The translations under genes and the position numbers were made by a program. This document shows, in pieces, positions 18,257-25,861 of a stretch of DNA of 64,000 bases. Position 1 is the stretch's first letter. Every line of letters begins with the position of its first letter. Source of the stretch: Paraburkholderia acidipaludis NBRC 101816 (lineage in GTDB: Bacteria > Pseudomonadota > Gammaproteobacteria > Burkholderiales > Burkholderiaceae); NCBI RefSeq assembly GCF_000684975.1, contig NZ_BAXZ01000015.1:1-64000 (forward strand), given 5' to 3'. The notes under the pieces were generated by a model. The model had not been told where the DNA came from and did no database searches. It saw only the letters and a program-made list of their open reading frames with translations.

Positions 18257-20149
18257 TCATGCTCCTTGATGTTGCGTTGCTTTGACCGGTGCGGCGGCAA
18301 CCGGCGCGTGGCCCGTTTCGCCAACGAGCGACCCGAACACCCCGGCGCCGAGTTCCGCGGGCGCGGCGGCGGCCCGGAACACGCCGAACAGTTCGCGCCC
18401 GAAGCCTACCTCGTTGCTTTCCTGGTGCGCGGGCTGCGCGACGGGGCGTGCGTCCCACTCGGCGGCATCGACTTCGACGTCGAGCACGCCTTCCACGGCG
18501 TCGATCACGATCATGTCGCCGTCGCGCACCTTGCCGATCGGGCCTTGCAGCAAGGTTTCGGGCGAGACGTGGATCACGGCGGGCACCTTGCCCGACGCAC
18601 CCGACATGCGGCCGTCGGTCACGAGCGCGACGTGAAAGCCCTTGTCCTGCAGCACGCCGAGCAGCGGCGTGAGACGGTGCAGCTCCGGCATGCCGTTGGC
18701 GCGCGCGCCCTGGAAGCGCACGACGGCCACGAAGTCGCGCTCGAGCTGGCCGCCATCGAACGCTTCCTGCACGGCTTCCTGCGAATCGAACACGACGGCC
18801 GGTGCGCGCACCTTGCGGCGCTCCGGCGCCACCGCCGAAACCTTGATCACGCCGCGGCCAAGGCGCCCCTGCATGAGCCGCAGGCCGCCGTCCGGCTGGA
18901 ACGGCTCGGCGAGCGCGCGCAGCACGTTCGCATCCGCGCTCTTTTCCACCGCATCGACCCACGTGAGCTTGCCGTCCAGCAGCTTCGGCTCCTGCGTGTA
19001 ATGGCGCAGGCCCTCGCCCGCCACGGTCTTCACGTCTTCGTGCAGCAGGCCGCCGTCGAGCAGCTCGCGCACGAGGAACGCAACGCCGCCCGCCGCGTGG
19101 AAGTGGTTCACGTCGGCCTTGCCGTTCGGATAAACACGCGCGAGCAGCGGCACGGCCTGCGACAGCGTGTCGAAGTCGTCCCAGTCGATCAGGACGCCGG
19201 CCGCGCGCGCCATGGCGACGAGGTGCATCGTGTGATTGGTCGACCCGCCCGTGGCCAGCAGCGCGACGATGCCGTTGACGATCGCCTTTTCGTCGACCAC
19301 GTGGCCGATGGGCGTGTAGTTGCCGCGCTCCACCGTGAGGTCGAGCACGCGACGCGCGGCCGCGGCCGTGAGTTCGTCGCGCAGCGGCGTGTACGGATGA
19401 ATGAATGCCGAGCCCGGCAGATGCAGGCCCATCACCTCCATCAGCATCTGGTTGCTGTTGGCGGTGCCGTAGAACGTGCAGGTGCCCTGGCCGTGGTAGG
19501 CCGCCGCCTCGGATTCGAGCAGCGCGTCGCGGCCGCATTCGCCGGTCGCGAACTGCTGGCGCACCTTCGCCTTGGCTTCGTTCGAGATGCCGCTCGTCAT
19601 CGGGCCCGCCGGCACGAAGATCGTAGGCAGATGGCCGAACTGGAGCGCGCCGATCACGAGGCCCGGCACGATCTTGTCGCAAATGCCGAGGCACAGGGCC
19701 GCGTCGAACATGTTGTGCGTGAGCGCGACCGCCGTGCTCATCGCGATCACCTCGCGCGAGAAAAGCGACAGCTCCATGCCGGCGTTGCCCTGCGTGACGC
19801 CGTCGCACATCGCCGGCACGCCGCCGGCGAACTGCGCGACGCCGCCGTTCTCGCGGGCCGCCTCTTTGATGAGATCCGGGTAATTCTTGTAGGGCGCGTG
19901 CGCCGAGAGCATCTCGTTGTACGCCGAGACGATGCCGATGTTCGGCTCGCGCACCGCCTTGATCGCGATCTTGTCCTTGCCTTCGATGGCGGCGAAGCCG
20001 TGCGCGAGATTCGCGCAGGACAGCGCGCCGCGCGCCGGGAACCGGTCCTGTGCCGCAGCCACGCGCGCGAGATAGGCCTCACGCGTCGGCTTGCTGCGCT
20101 CGATCACGCGCCGCGTGACCTTCATCAACTGCGAATGCGGGGACACCAT
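18257..20149 (-). CDS. edd: 6-phosphogluconate dehydratase
   Basis: This dehydratase of about 630 residues (IlvD/Edd family) makes KDPG from 6-phosphogluconate. The Fe-S and active-site regions show CDGVTQGNAGMELSLFSRE (Cys115), CDKIVPG (Cys157), GTCTFYGTANSNQ and GGSTNHTMHL. The family end VTDGRMSGASGKVPA is present. The start may be the ATG at 20149 or the Met nine codons later. The C-terminus has an extra Ala/Pro-rich tail. It is transcribed leftward from a promoter carrying a HexR-type site. Confidence 0.95.
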   Translation of the reverse strand: MVSPHSQLMKVTRRVIERSKPTREAYLARVAAAQDRFPARGALSCANLAHGFAAIEGKDKIAIKAVREPNIGIVSAYNEMLSAHAPYKNYPDLIKEAARENGGVAQFAGGVPAMCDGVTQGNAGMELSLFSREVIAMSTAVALTHNMFDAALCLGICDKIVPGLVIGALQFGHLPTIFVPAGPMTSGISNEAKAKVRQQFATGECGRDALLESEAAAYHGQGTCTFYGTANSNQMLMEVMGLHLPGSAFIHPYTPLRDELTAAAARRVLDLTVERGNYTPIGHVVDEKAIVNGIVALLATGGSTNHTMHLVAMARAAGVLIDWDDFDTLSQAVPLLARVYPNGKADVNHFHAAGGVAFLVRELLDGGLLHEDVKTVAGEGLRHYTQEPKLLDGKLTWVDAVEKSADANVLRALAEPFQPDGGLRLMQGRLGRGVIKVSAVAPERRKVRAPAVVFDSQEAVQEAFDGGQLERDFVAVVRFQGARANGMPELHRLTPLLGVLQDKGFHVALVTDGRMSGASGKVPAVIHVSPETLLQGPIGKVRDGDMIVIDAVEGVLDVEVDAAEWDARPVAQPAHQESNEVGFGRELFGVFRAAAAPAELGAGVFGSLVGETGHAPVAAAPVKATQHQGA

Positions 20150-20221
20150 TGAATCTCCTTCCTTCTTCGTCTCGGCGGACTGTGGGGGCCGGATCAGGCG
20201 GTCCGGTCAGCGTTGGAGCCG

Positions 20222-20250
20222 ATGTTAGTAGAAAAACTACACGATCGCAA
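20222..20250 (-). promoter_or_regulatory. edd-eda promoter with HexR-type operator
   Basis: On the minus strand TTGCGA (20245-20250) and TAACAT (20222-20227) are 17 bp apart. Between them lies AGTAGAAAAACTACA (20227-20241), an inverted repeat of GTAG/CTAC around A5. It resembles the known HexR consensus (TGTAAT or TGTAGT half-sites). Binding between the boxes would block transcription until KDPG releases HexR. Confidence 0.7.
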
Positions 20251-20357
20251 TCCCGGTTAGCCCTGGTCGCCGCTTCGGGGATATCGGTAAAATCCGGCAA
20301 AATCCCGCTGTTTCCGCTTATGCGACGAGGAATACATTGCCAGTTCGGCCACCGTAA

Positions 20358-20393
20358 TGTAGTTTTTGTACATATCCTCCGATCCGCTATAGT
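20358..20393 (+). promoter_or_regulatory. hexR promoter with HexR-type operator
   Basis: TTTGTA (20365-20370) and TATAGT (20388-20393) are 17 bp apart on the plus strand, about 35 bp before the hexR ATG. TGTAGTTTTTGTACA (20358-20372) overlaps the -35 box and matches the HexR-type operator. This implies autoregulation alongside control of edd-eda. Confidence 0.7.
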
Positions 20394-20426
20394 CCCCGGA
20401 TCTTTCAGCATAGTGCGAGTTTCCCG

Positions 20427-21275
20427 ATGCTGCTGTCCCAGGTGAAAGCCATGCGCGAGCAGTTGCGCCCGTCCGAGCGCAAGCTTGCCGACTACGTGGT
20501 CGAGTCGCCCCGCGAGGTGCTCGACCTCTCGATGACCGAGGTTGCGCTGCGCGCGGGCGTGAGCCAGCCGACGATCGCGCGGTTTTGCCACGCGCTGGGG
20601 TTCTCGGGTTTCCGGGAGTTCAAGATTCGTCTCGCGCAGGCGGTAGCGGCCGACCTGCCGCCGGCCGTCTATCGCGACGTGCGCCCCGACGAGCCGGTGC
20701 CGGGTGTCGCGGCCAAGGTGCTCGACCGCACGATCGGCGCGCTGCTGCAGGTGCGCAACAACCTTTCCGCCGACGCGCTGGCCAACGCCATCACGCTGCT
20801 CGCGCAGGCGTCGCGCATCGAGTTTTACGGTGCAGGCGGCTCGGGCATCGCCGCGCAGGACATGCAGCACAAGTTCTTCCGCCTCGGCATGCCGAGCGTC
20901 GCTTATTCGGACCCGCAGACGTTTTTGATGTCGGCGGCACTCCTCGGACCCGGCGACGTGGTCGTCACGATCTCGAACACCGGACGCACGCGCGACATCG
21001 TCGATGCGGCGCGCACGGCGCTCGAGCGCGGCGCGAAAGTGATTGCCATCACGCACGGCACCTCGCCGCTCGCCCGCCTCGCGACCGTCGGCCTCCACGC
21101 CAATGTGGACGAGGACACCGACGTCTTTTCGCCGATGACCTCGCGCACCTCGCATCTGGCGATCGGCGACATCCTCGCCGTGGGCGTCGCGCTGCAGCGC
21201 GGGCCGGAATTGGCCGAAAAGCTCGCCGACGCGAAAGAGATCATCGCCCGACGGCGCCTCGATCCGATCGGCTGA
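20427..21275 (+). CDS. hexR: HexR, MurR/RpiR-family regulator of central carbon metabolism
   Basis: The 282-residue protein has an RpiR-type N-terminal helix-turn-helix (residues 1-77, with GVSQPTIARFCHALGF) and a sugar-phosphate-binding SIS domain (about 125-255, with FYGAGGSGIAAQD and TISNTGRTRDIV). In pseudomonads and related bacteria HexR represses edd, zwf and gap and is released by KDPG. Its divergence from edd and the two matching operators in the gap support the same role here. Confidence 0.92.
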   Translation: MLLSQVKAMREQLRPSERKLADYVVESPREVLDLSMTEVALRAGVSQPTIARFCHALGFSGFREFKIRLAQAVAADLPPAVYRDVRPDEPVPGVAAKVLDRTIGALLQVRNNLSADALANAITLLAQASRIEFYGAGGSGIAAQDMQHKFFRLGMPSVAYSDPQTFLMSAALLGPGDVVVTISNTGRTRDIVDAARTALERGAKVIAITHGTSPLARLATVGLHANVDEDTDVFSPMTSRTSHLAIGDILAVGVALQRGPELAEKLADAKEIIARRRLDPIG

Positions 21276-21482
21276 GACGGATAGCTTTTACGAACTTTTC
21301 CTATATCTGCAGGAAACGACGCCGACTAGAGTGTAGGCATTGGGAACACAGATCCCCGGCTTCAGCGTCGTGCCATCCGCGCACATCTCGCACTCTACTG
21401 CCAGACATCCGCCGACTTGCCCTGGACCGCGTCCCGCCTCCCCTCGAACGCAACGTTTCGAGGGCTCGTCGAAGGAACTCTC

Positions 21483-21935
21483 ATGAAACGCATTCTGATT
21501 CTCGCCATCGCGGGCGGACTCGCCACGACAGCGCTCGCCGCCGCCAGATACGATACCTACAACCCGGTTTCCGAAAGGATTCAGGTCGAACTGCTCGAAC
21601 AACAGTGGACCCATGCCGCCTCGACCGGCGATCGCCCGGTGCTCAACGACCTGCTGGACGATAAGTTCTTCGAAGTATTTCCGGGCAACGTGCGCCGGAC
21701 CAAGCAGGATCTGCTGGCGGCGGCCCCGCTGCCGCCCGGCAGCTCGCAGGTGCTGGAAGATGTGCGCGTGCAGGTTCTGGGCGACGTGGCCGTCGCAACG
21801 GGCGTCAACCGCTATACGCCGGCAGCCGGCTACAAGGCGATCGAATACCGCTTCACCGATGTGTTCGTGAAACGCGGCGAAGGATGGCGGGTCGTGGCGG
21901 CGCGCATGCTTCGCAAGGGAACGGACTCGGCCTGA
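21483..21935 (+). CDS. Secreted NTF2-like (DUF4440/SnoaL-type) protein
   Basis: The 150-residue product has a signal peptide (MKRILILAIAGGLATTALAA, cut near residue 20). A cone-shaped NTF2-like domain follows, seen in ELLEQQWTHAASTGD, LLDDKFFEVFPGN and the final strands YRFTDVFVKRGEGWRVVAAR. Such periplasmic proteins are often stress or binding proteins, with no fixed catalytic role. No catalytic residues can be assigned. The upstream part of the frame is dropped because the signal peptide starts at 21483, after a GAAGGAA site. Confidence 0.7.
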   Translation: MKRILILAIAGGLATTALAAARYDTYNPVSERIQVELLEQQWTHAASTGDRPVLNDLLDDKFFEVFPGNVRRTKQDLLAAAPLPPGSSQVLEDVRVQVLGDVAVATGVNRYTPAAGYKAIEYRFTDVFVKRGEGWRVVAARMLRKGTDSA

Positions 21936-21968
21936 GCGCCGCGCCTGCCAAGGCGAAGCCGCACGGGA

Positions 21969-22391
21969 TCAGAAGGGTTTGATCACGACCAGCGCCACGG
22001 CCGCCAGCATGCCGAGAACCGGCAGTTCGTTGAACAGCCGATACCACTTGTCCGAGCGACGGTTCTGGCCGCGCTCGAAGGTCTTCAGCAGGCGGCCGCA
22101 GTACGCGTGGTAGGCCACAAGCAGCACCGCCACGCCGACCTTCGCATGGATCCAGCCCTGGCCGCGCCCGATGCCCACCACGAGCCACAGCCACAAGCCG
22201 CACAGCAGCGCCGGCACGGCGATCAGCGTCATGAAGCGATAAAGCTTGCGAGCCATGAAGAGCAGGCGCTTGATCGCGGCGGGCTCCGTTTCCATCGCGA
22301 GATTCACGAAGATGCGCGGCAGGTAGAACAGGCCGGCAAACCACGAAGCGATCAGTACGATGTGAAACGTCTTGACCCAGAGCATCGACAT
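21969..22391 (-). CDS. hemJ: HemJ-type protoporphyrinogen oxidase (CopD family)
   Basis: The 140-residue integral membrane protein has four predicted helices. The N-terminal conserved histidine is in VKTFHIVLIASWFAGLFYLPR, with MARKLYRFMTLIAVP, GWIHAKVGV and LLVAYHAYCGR later. This matches HemJ, the membrane protoporphyrinogen IX oxidase of many proteobacteria and cyanobacteria, in the step before ferrochelatase. Databases often label it CopD-like. No hemY or hemG is seen in the window. Confidence 0.85.
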   Translation of the reverse strand: MSMLWVKTFHIVLIASWFAGLFYLPRIFVNLAMETEPAAIKRLLFMARKLYRFMTLIAVPALLCGLWLWLVVGIGRGQGWIHAKVGVAVLLVAYHAYCGRLLKTFERGQNRRSDKWYRLFNELPVLGMLAAVALVVIKPF

Positions 22392-22475
22392 CCCTTGTTC
22401 TTGTTGAGGTTCGGTTGGGCGCCAAGGTAGCGCGGCGCGCCCCGCTTTCCTTGGGGGCCGCGCCGTCGCATGCGG

Positions 22476-23750
22476 CTATTGCCGGCCTTCGCCGTGGCCG
22501 AGCACCACATACTTCAGCGAAGTCAGCCCTTCGAGGCCGACCGGACCGCGCGCGTGCAGTTTGTCGTTCGAAATGCCGATTTCGGCGCCGAGGCCGAATT
22601 CGAAGCCGTCCGCGAAGCGCGTCGAGGCATTCACCATCACGCTCGCCGAATCCACCTCGCGCAGGAAGCGCATGGCGCGGTCGTGGTCTTCGGTGACGAT
22701 CGCGTCGGTATGGTGCGAGCCGTAGGCGTTGATGTGCTCGACCGCCTCGTCGAGGTGGTCCACCACCTTGATCGCCAGAACCGGCGCCAGGTATTCGGTG
22801 CGCCAGTCCTCCTCCGTCGCGTCGACGAGCGGGCCCACGCCCGCATCCGCCAGAATCGCGCGCGCAGACGGATCCACGCGCAGTTCCACGTCCTTGTCGC
22901 GATAGAGCCGGCCAAGCGGCGGCAGCACGTCATGCGCGATGCCGCGCGCGACGAGCAGCGTCTCCATCGTGTTGCAGGTGCCGTAGCGGTGCGTCTTGGC
23001 GTTGTCGCAGACGTTGAGCGCCTTCGCGAGGTCGGCGCGGTCGTCCACGTAGACGTGGCAGATGCCGTCCAGATGCTTGATCATCGGCACGCGCGCCTCG
23101 GCCATCAGGCGCGCGATCAGGCTCTTGCCGCCGCGCGGCACGATCACGTCCACGTGCTCCGTCATCGTGATCAACTTGCCCACCGCCGCGCGGTCGGCGG
23201 TTTCGACCACCTGCACCGCGTCCTGCGGCAGCCCCGCCGCCGCCAGCCCTTCGCCGATCAGCTTCGCGAGCGCCGTATTGCATTCGAGCGCTTCGGAACC
23301 GCCGCGCAGGATCGTTGCGTTGCCCGACTTCAGGCACAGCGCGGCCGCGTCGATCGTCACGTTCGGGCGAGATTCGTAGATGATGCCGATCACGCCCAGC
23401 GGCACGCGCATCTGGCCCACCTGGATGCCGCTCGGGCGAAACTTGAGGTTACCGATCTCGCCGATGGGGTCCGGCAGCGCCGCAACCTGGCGCAGGCCTT
23501 CCACCATCGTTTTCAGCGCCTTGTCCGAGAGCGTGAGGCGGTCGATGAAGGCCGCATCGTGGCCCTTGTCGCGCGCGCGCGCGAGGTCGCGCGCATTCGC
23601 GTCCTTGAGCGCTTGCGCGTCGCGCTCGATGGCCTTCGCCACGGCTTCCAGCGCGGCGTTCTTCGCGGCGGTCGACGCCCGTGCCATGGCGCGCGAGGCA
23701 TGCCGGGCACGGCGGCCCAGGTCGGTCATGTACTGGTCGATATCCATCAT
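22476..23750 (-). CDS. proA: Glutamate-5-semialdehyde dehydrogenase (gamma-glutamyl phosphate reductase)
   Basis: The 424-residue NADPH enzyme reduces glutamyl-5-phosphate to the semialdehyde in proline synthesis. The active-site Cys is in THRYGTCNTMETLL. Family motifs VPLGVIGIIYESRPNVT, LRGGSEA and VMVNASTRFADG are present. Two adjacent ATGs (23750 and 23747) are possible starts, neither with a good ribosome-binding site. It is the last gene of the leuS-lptE-holA direction, with a 255-bp gap that includes a triple 13-bp repeat. Confidence 0.96.
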   Translation of the reverse strand: MMDIDQYMTDLGRRARHASRAMARASTAAKNAALEAVAKAIERDAQALKDANARDLARARDKGHDAAFIDRLTLSDKALKTMVEGLRQVAALPDPIGEIGNLKFRPSGIQVGQMRVPLGVIGIIYESRPNVTIDAAALCLKSGNATILRGGSEALECNTALAKLIGEGLAAAGLPQDAVQVVETADRAAVGKLITMTEHVDVIVPRGGKSLIARLMAEARVPMIKHLDGICHVYVDDRADLAKALNVCDNAKTHRYGTCNTMETLLVARGIAHDVLPPLGRLYRDKDVELRVDPSARAILADAGVGPLVDATEEDWRTEYLAPVLAIKVVDHLDEAVEHINAYGSHHTDAIVTEDHDRAMRFLREVDSASVMVNASTRFADGFEFGLGAEIGISNDKLHARGPVGLEGLTSLKYVVLGHGEGRQ

Positions 23751-23857
23751 GGTGTCTTGTGTGATGCGTCGCGCCCGGCGTAGGGGTGCCTCATCTGAAG
23801 CAGGCGCGGAATCATGGATTGTAAGGCCAGTCCGTCGGATCTGCCTGGCCGGCTTAA

Positions 23858-23896
23858 GGACCAAACGGCGGGACCAAACAGCGGGACCAGACAGCG
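23858..23896. repeat. Three tandem copies of a 13-bp unit upstream of proA
   Basis: The unit GGACCAAACRGCG is repeated three times head to tail (23858-23870, 23871-23883, 23884-23896). Copies 1 and 2 differ by one base, and copy 3 has one further change. It lies between holA and proA, about 110 bp upstream of proA and near a TACAAT element at 23818-23823. It could be a binding site array or a simple duplication. Confidence 0.75.
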
Positions 23897-24005
23897 AACC
23901 ACATAGCAGACGACGCAGCGGACGCGGCGCCGCCAGCCAGCCGACGCACGCCGCCCACGGATTCGAAGCAGGTGCCGGCAGCGAGGCCCGGCGAGCCTTG
24001 GCGGC

Positions 24006-25199
24006 TCAGCCCGGCCGGCGCGTCGGCCCTGCGGTCGGCGGTCGGCTGCTCATGCCGGCTGGCTGGGCACGGCTTGCCGAACCGGCCGCGCCGCGCGCCG
24101 TCCCGGCTGCCGCGCCTGCGCCCGGCCGCGCGGGCGCACCCGCGTCACGCGGCGCGGCAACGGTCATGGCCAACTCGAAGAGGCCGTCCCAGGCATCGGG
24201 CGGCAGCGCGTTGCGCCATTCGCCGCGCGCCTGCGCGGAGAGTCCCTTCACCTGGCGATCGAGCCGCGCCGCCAGCGTCAGCCCGCGCTCGAGCACCGCC
24301 TCCGTGAGACGCGAAAGCGCCGGGCCGATCAGCCGCTCGCGCGGCCCCCAGACGCGGTTCTCGCGCAGCAGCATGGCGAGCGGCTTGCCCGCGGCGACGC
24401 CGCGCTTGATACGCAGCAGCGTGCGGATCTCTTCGACCACGGCCCACAGCACGAGCACCGAAGCCTCGCCTTCGCCGCGCAAACCGTCGAGCATGCGTGC
24501 AAGCCGGCCCACGTCGCCGGTCAGCATCGCTTCGTTGAGCTTGAAAACGTCGTAGCGCGCGACATTGAGCACGGCGTCGTGAATCTGCTCGAAGCTGAGC
24601 ACGCCCTGGGGATACAGGAGGCCGAGCTTCTGGATCTCCTGATGGGCCGCGAGCAGATTGCCTTCCACGCGTTCCGCGACGAATTGCAGCGCGCGCCGCC
24701 CGTCCTCGCCCGGCGCCACACGCTGCCCTTGCTGCGCGAGACGCTGGCCGATCCAGTTTGGCAGTTGCGCGCGCTCGACCGGATCGATCTTCAGCGCGAC
24801 GCCGCTCTCCGCGAGCGCCGTGAACCAAGCCGACTTCTGCGTGGCCGCGTCGAGCCGCGGCAGCGTGACGAGCGTGAGCACATCGGGATTCGCCGCTGCG
24901 GCGAGGGTTTTCAGCGCTTCGGCGCCTTCCTTGCCTGGCTTGCCCGATGGAATGCGCAACTCGACCAGCTGGCGGTCGCCGAAGAGCGACATCGACTGGC
25001 TCGCGCCGAGGAGCGAGCTCCAGTCGAAACCGCGCTCGACCGTGAACACCGAACGGTCGGTGAAGCCCGCCGCACGTGCGGCGGCGCGAATGCGGTCGCA
25101 CGCTTCCTGGGCGAGCAGGTGCTCGTCGCCGTAGACGACGTAGAGGCCTGCCAGGCCCTTCGCGAGATGCGGTTCGAGTGCGTCGAGTCGCAGTTGCAT
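24006..25199 (-). CDS. holA: DNA polymerase III subunit delta
   Basis: The 397-residue protein is the clamp-loader delta subunit, which opens the beta clamp. Family segments are LYVVYGDEHLLAQEACDRI at the N-terminus, MSLFGDRQLVELRIPSGKPG, FVAERVEGNLLAAHQEIQKL and FKLNEAMLTGD. The last 45 residues form a Gly/Ala/Pro/Arg-rich low-complexity tail beyond the usual end. It starts 28 bp after lptE in the leuS-lptE-holA operon, a frequent arrangement in proteobacteria. Confidence 0.95.
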   Translation of the reverse strand: MQLRLDALEPHLAKGLAGLYVVYGDEHLLAQEACDRIRAAARAAGFTDRSVFTVERGFDWSSLLGASQSMSLFGDRQLVELRIPSGKPGKEGAEALKTLAAAANPDVLTLVTLPRLDAATQKSAWFTALAESGVALKIDPVERAQLPNWIGQRLAQQGQRVAPGEDGRRALQFVAERVEGNLLAAHQEIQKLGLLYPQGVLSFEQIHDAVLNVARYDVFKLNEAMLTGDVGRLARMLDGLRGEGEASVLVLWAVVEEIRTLLRIKRGVAAGKPLAMLLRENRVWGPRERLIGPALSRLTEAVLERGLTLAARLDRQVKGLSAQARGEWRNALPPDAWDGLFELAMTVAAPRDAGAPARPGAGAAAGTARGAAGSASRAQPAGMSSRPPTAGPTRRPG

Positions 25200-25227
25200 G
25201 GGTGATGCCGGGTCGGAAGTACGGGGA

Positions 25228-25779
25228 TCAGAGCGGCGGCGGCGGCAGCGGCGCGCCCGGCGCGACGCCCGGCACGACCTGCTCCGGCGTCGGATGCAGC
25301 GTCTTCAGGACGGACAGCCGGCGCGTGACCTGATCGACGGCGTCGTTCTGCATGTCCGCGAAGAGCAGGTCCGCTTCGCTCACTTTCGCCGTGGAGTACT
25401 GGTCGCTATACGTCATCGCGCGGTTCAGCGAGATCGTACTCGGGCGGATCAGCATGGAACCGTCCGGCGCCGTGAGCGAGTAGTTCAGCGAATAGTTGAC
25501 CTGATACTCCTCCACCACGCCCAGATAGTTGATCGTGAGCGTACTGAAGCCGCGCCCCTCGGAAACGTGCAGGACGGCATCGGCATTGGAGGTTGCCTGG
25601 ACGACGACCGAGTCGCTGCCGCCTTCGATCATGCGCGTCAGGCGCGCAGCGACGGGCGGCGACGCGCCGACGATGGCAAGGCGCTTGAACGCGTAGTTCT
25701 GCTCGCCGCGCAGCTGGAATCCGCACGCCGAAAGCATCAGCGCGCTGCCTGCCAGTAACAGAAACGATCTGCGAATCAC
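25228..25779 (-). CDS. lptE: LPS-assembly lipoprotein LptE
   Basis: The 183-residue outer-membrane lipoprotein plugs the LptD barrel in lipopolysaccharide export. The lipobox LSAC-G places the lipidated Cys at residue 19, followed at once by GFQLRGE, typical for LptE. The C-terminus is Pro-rich. Its position between leuS and holA is the standard location of this gene. Confidence 0.93.
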   Translation of the reverse strand: MIRRSFLLLAGSALMLSACGFQLRGEQNYAFKRLAIVGASPPVAARLTRMIEGGSDSVVVQATSNADAVLHVSEGRGFSTLTINYLGVVEEYQVNYSLNYSLTAPDGSMLIRPSTISLNRAMTYSDQYSTAKVSEADLLFADMQNDAVDQVTRRLSVLKTLHPTPEQVVPGVAPGAPLPPPPL

Positions 25780-25861
25780 ATGAGCTCCCGGGTTCGCAAC
25801 AGGTTCGGGGCCGGGGCGTCGCGCGGTGTGCGCCGCCCCGGCCGCATCGTATCAGGCCGCG

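Noticed and set aside
17613..19808. A 731-codon minus-strand frame that would fuse a long N-terminus to KDPG aldolase
   Set aside because: The N-terminal 500 codons overlap edd in another frame and have shadow composition. Only the last 213 codons (eda) are supported.
21288..21614. A 108-codon minus-strand frame with several cysteines
   Set aside because: It overlaps the signal peptide of the secreted NTF2-like protein on the other strand, has no ribosome-binding site and no recognisable domain.
23858..23896. Possible CRISPR-like array
   Set aside because: Units are 13 bp and directly adjacent with no spacers, so this is a simple tandem repeat.
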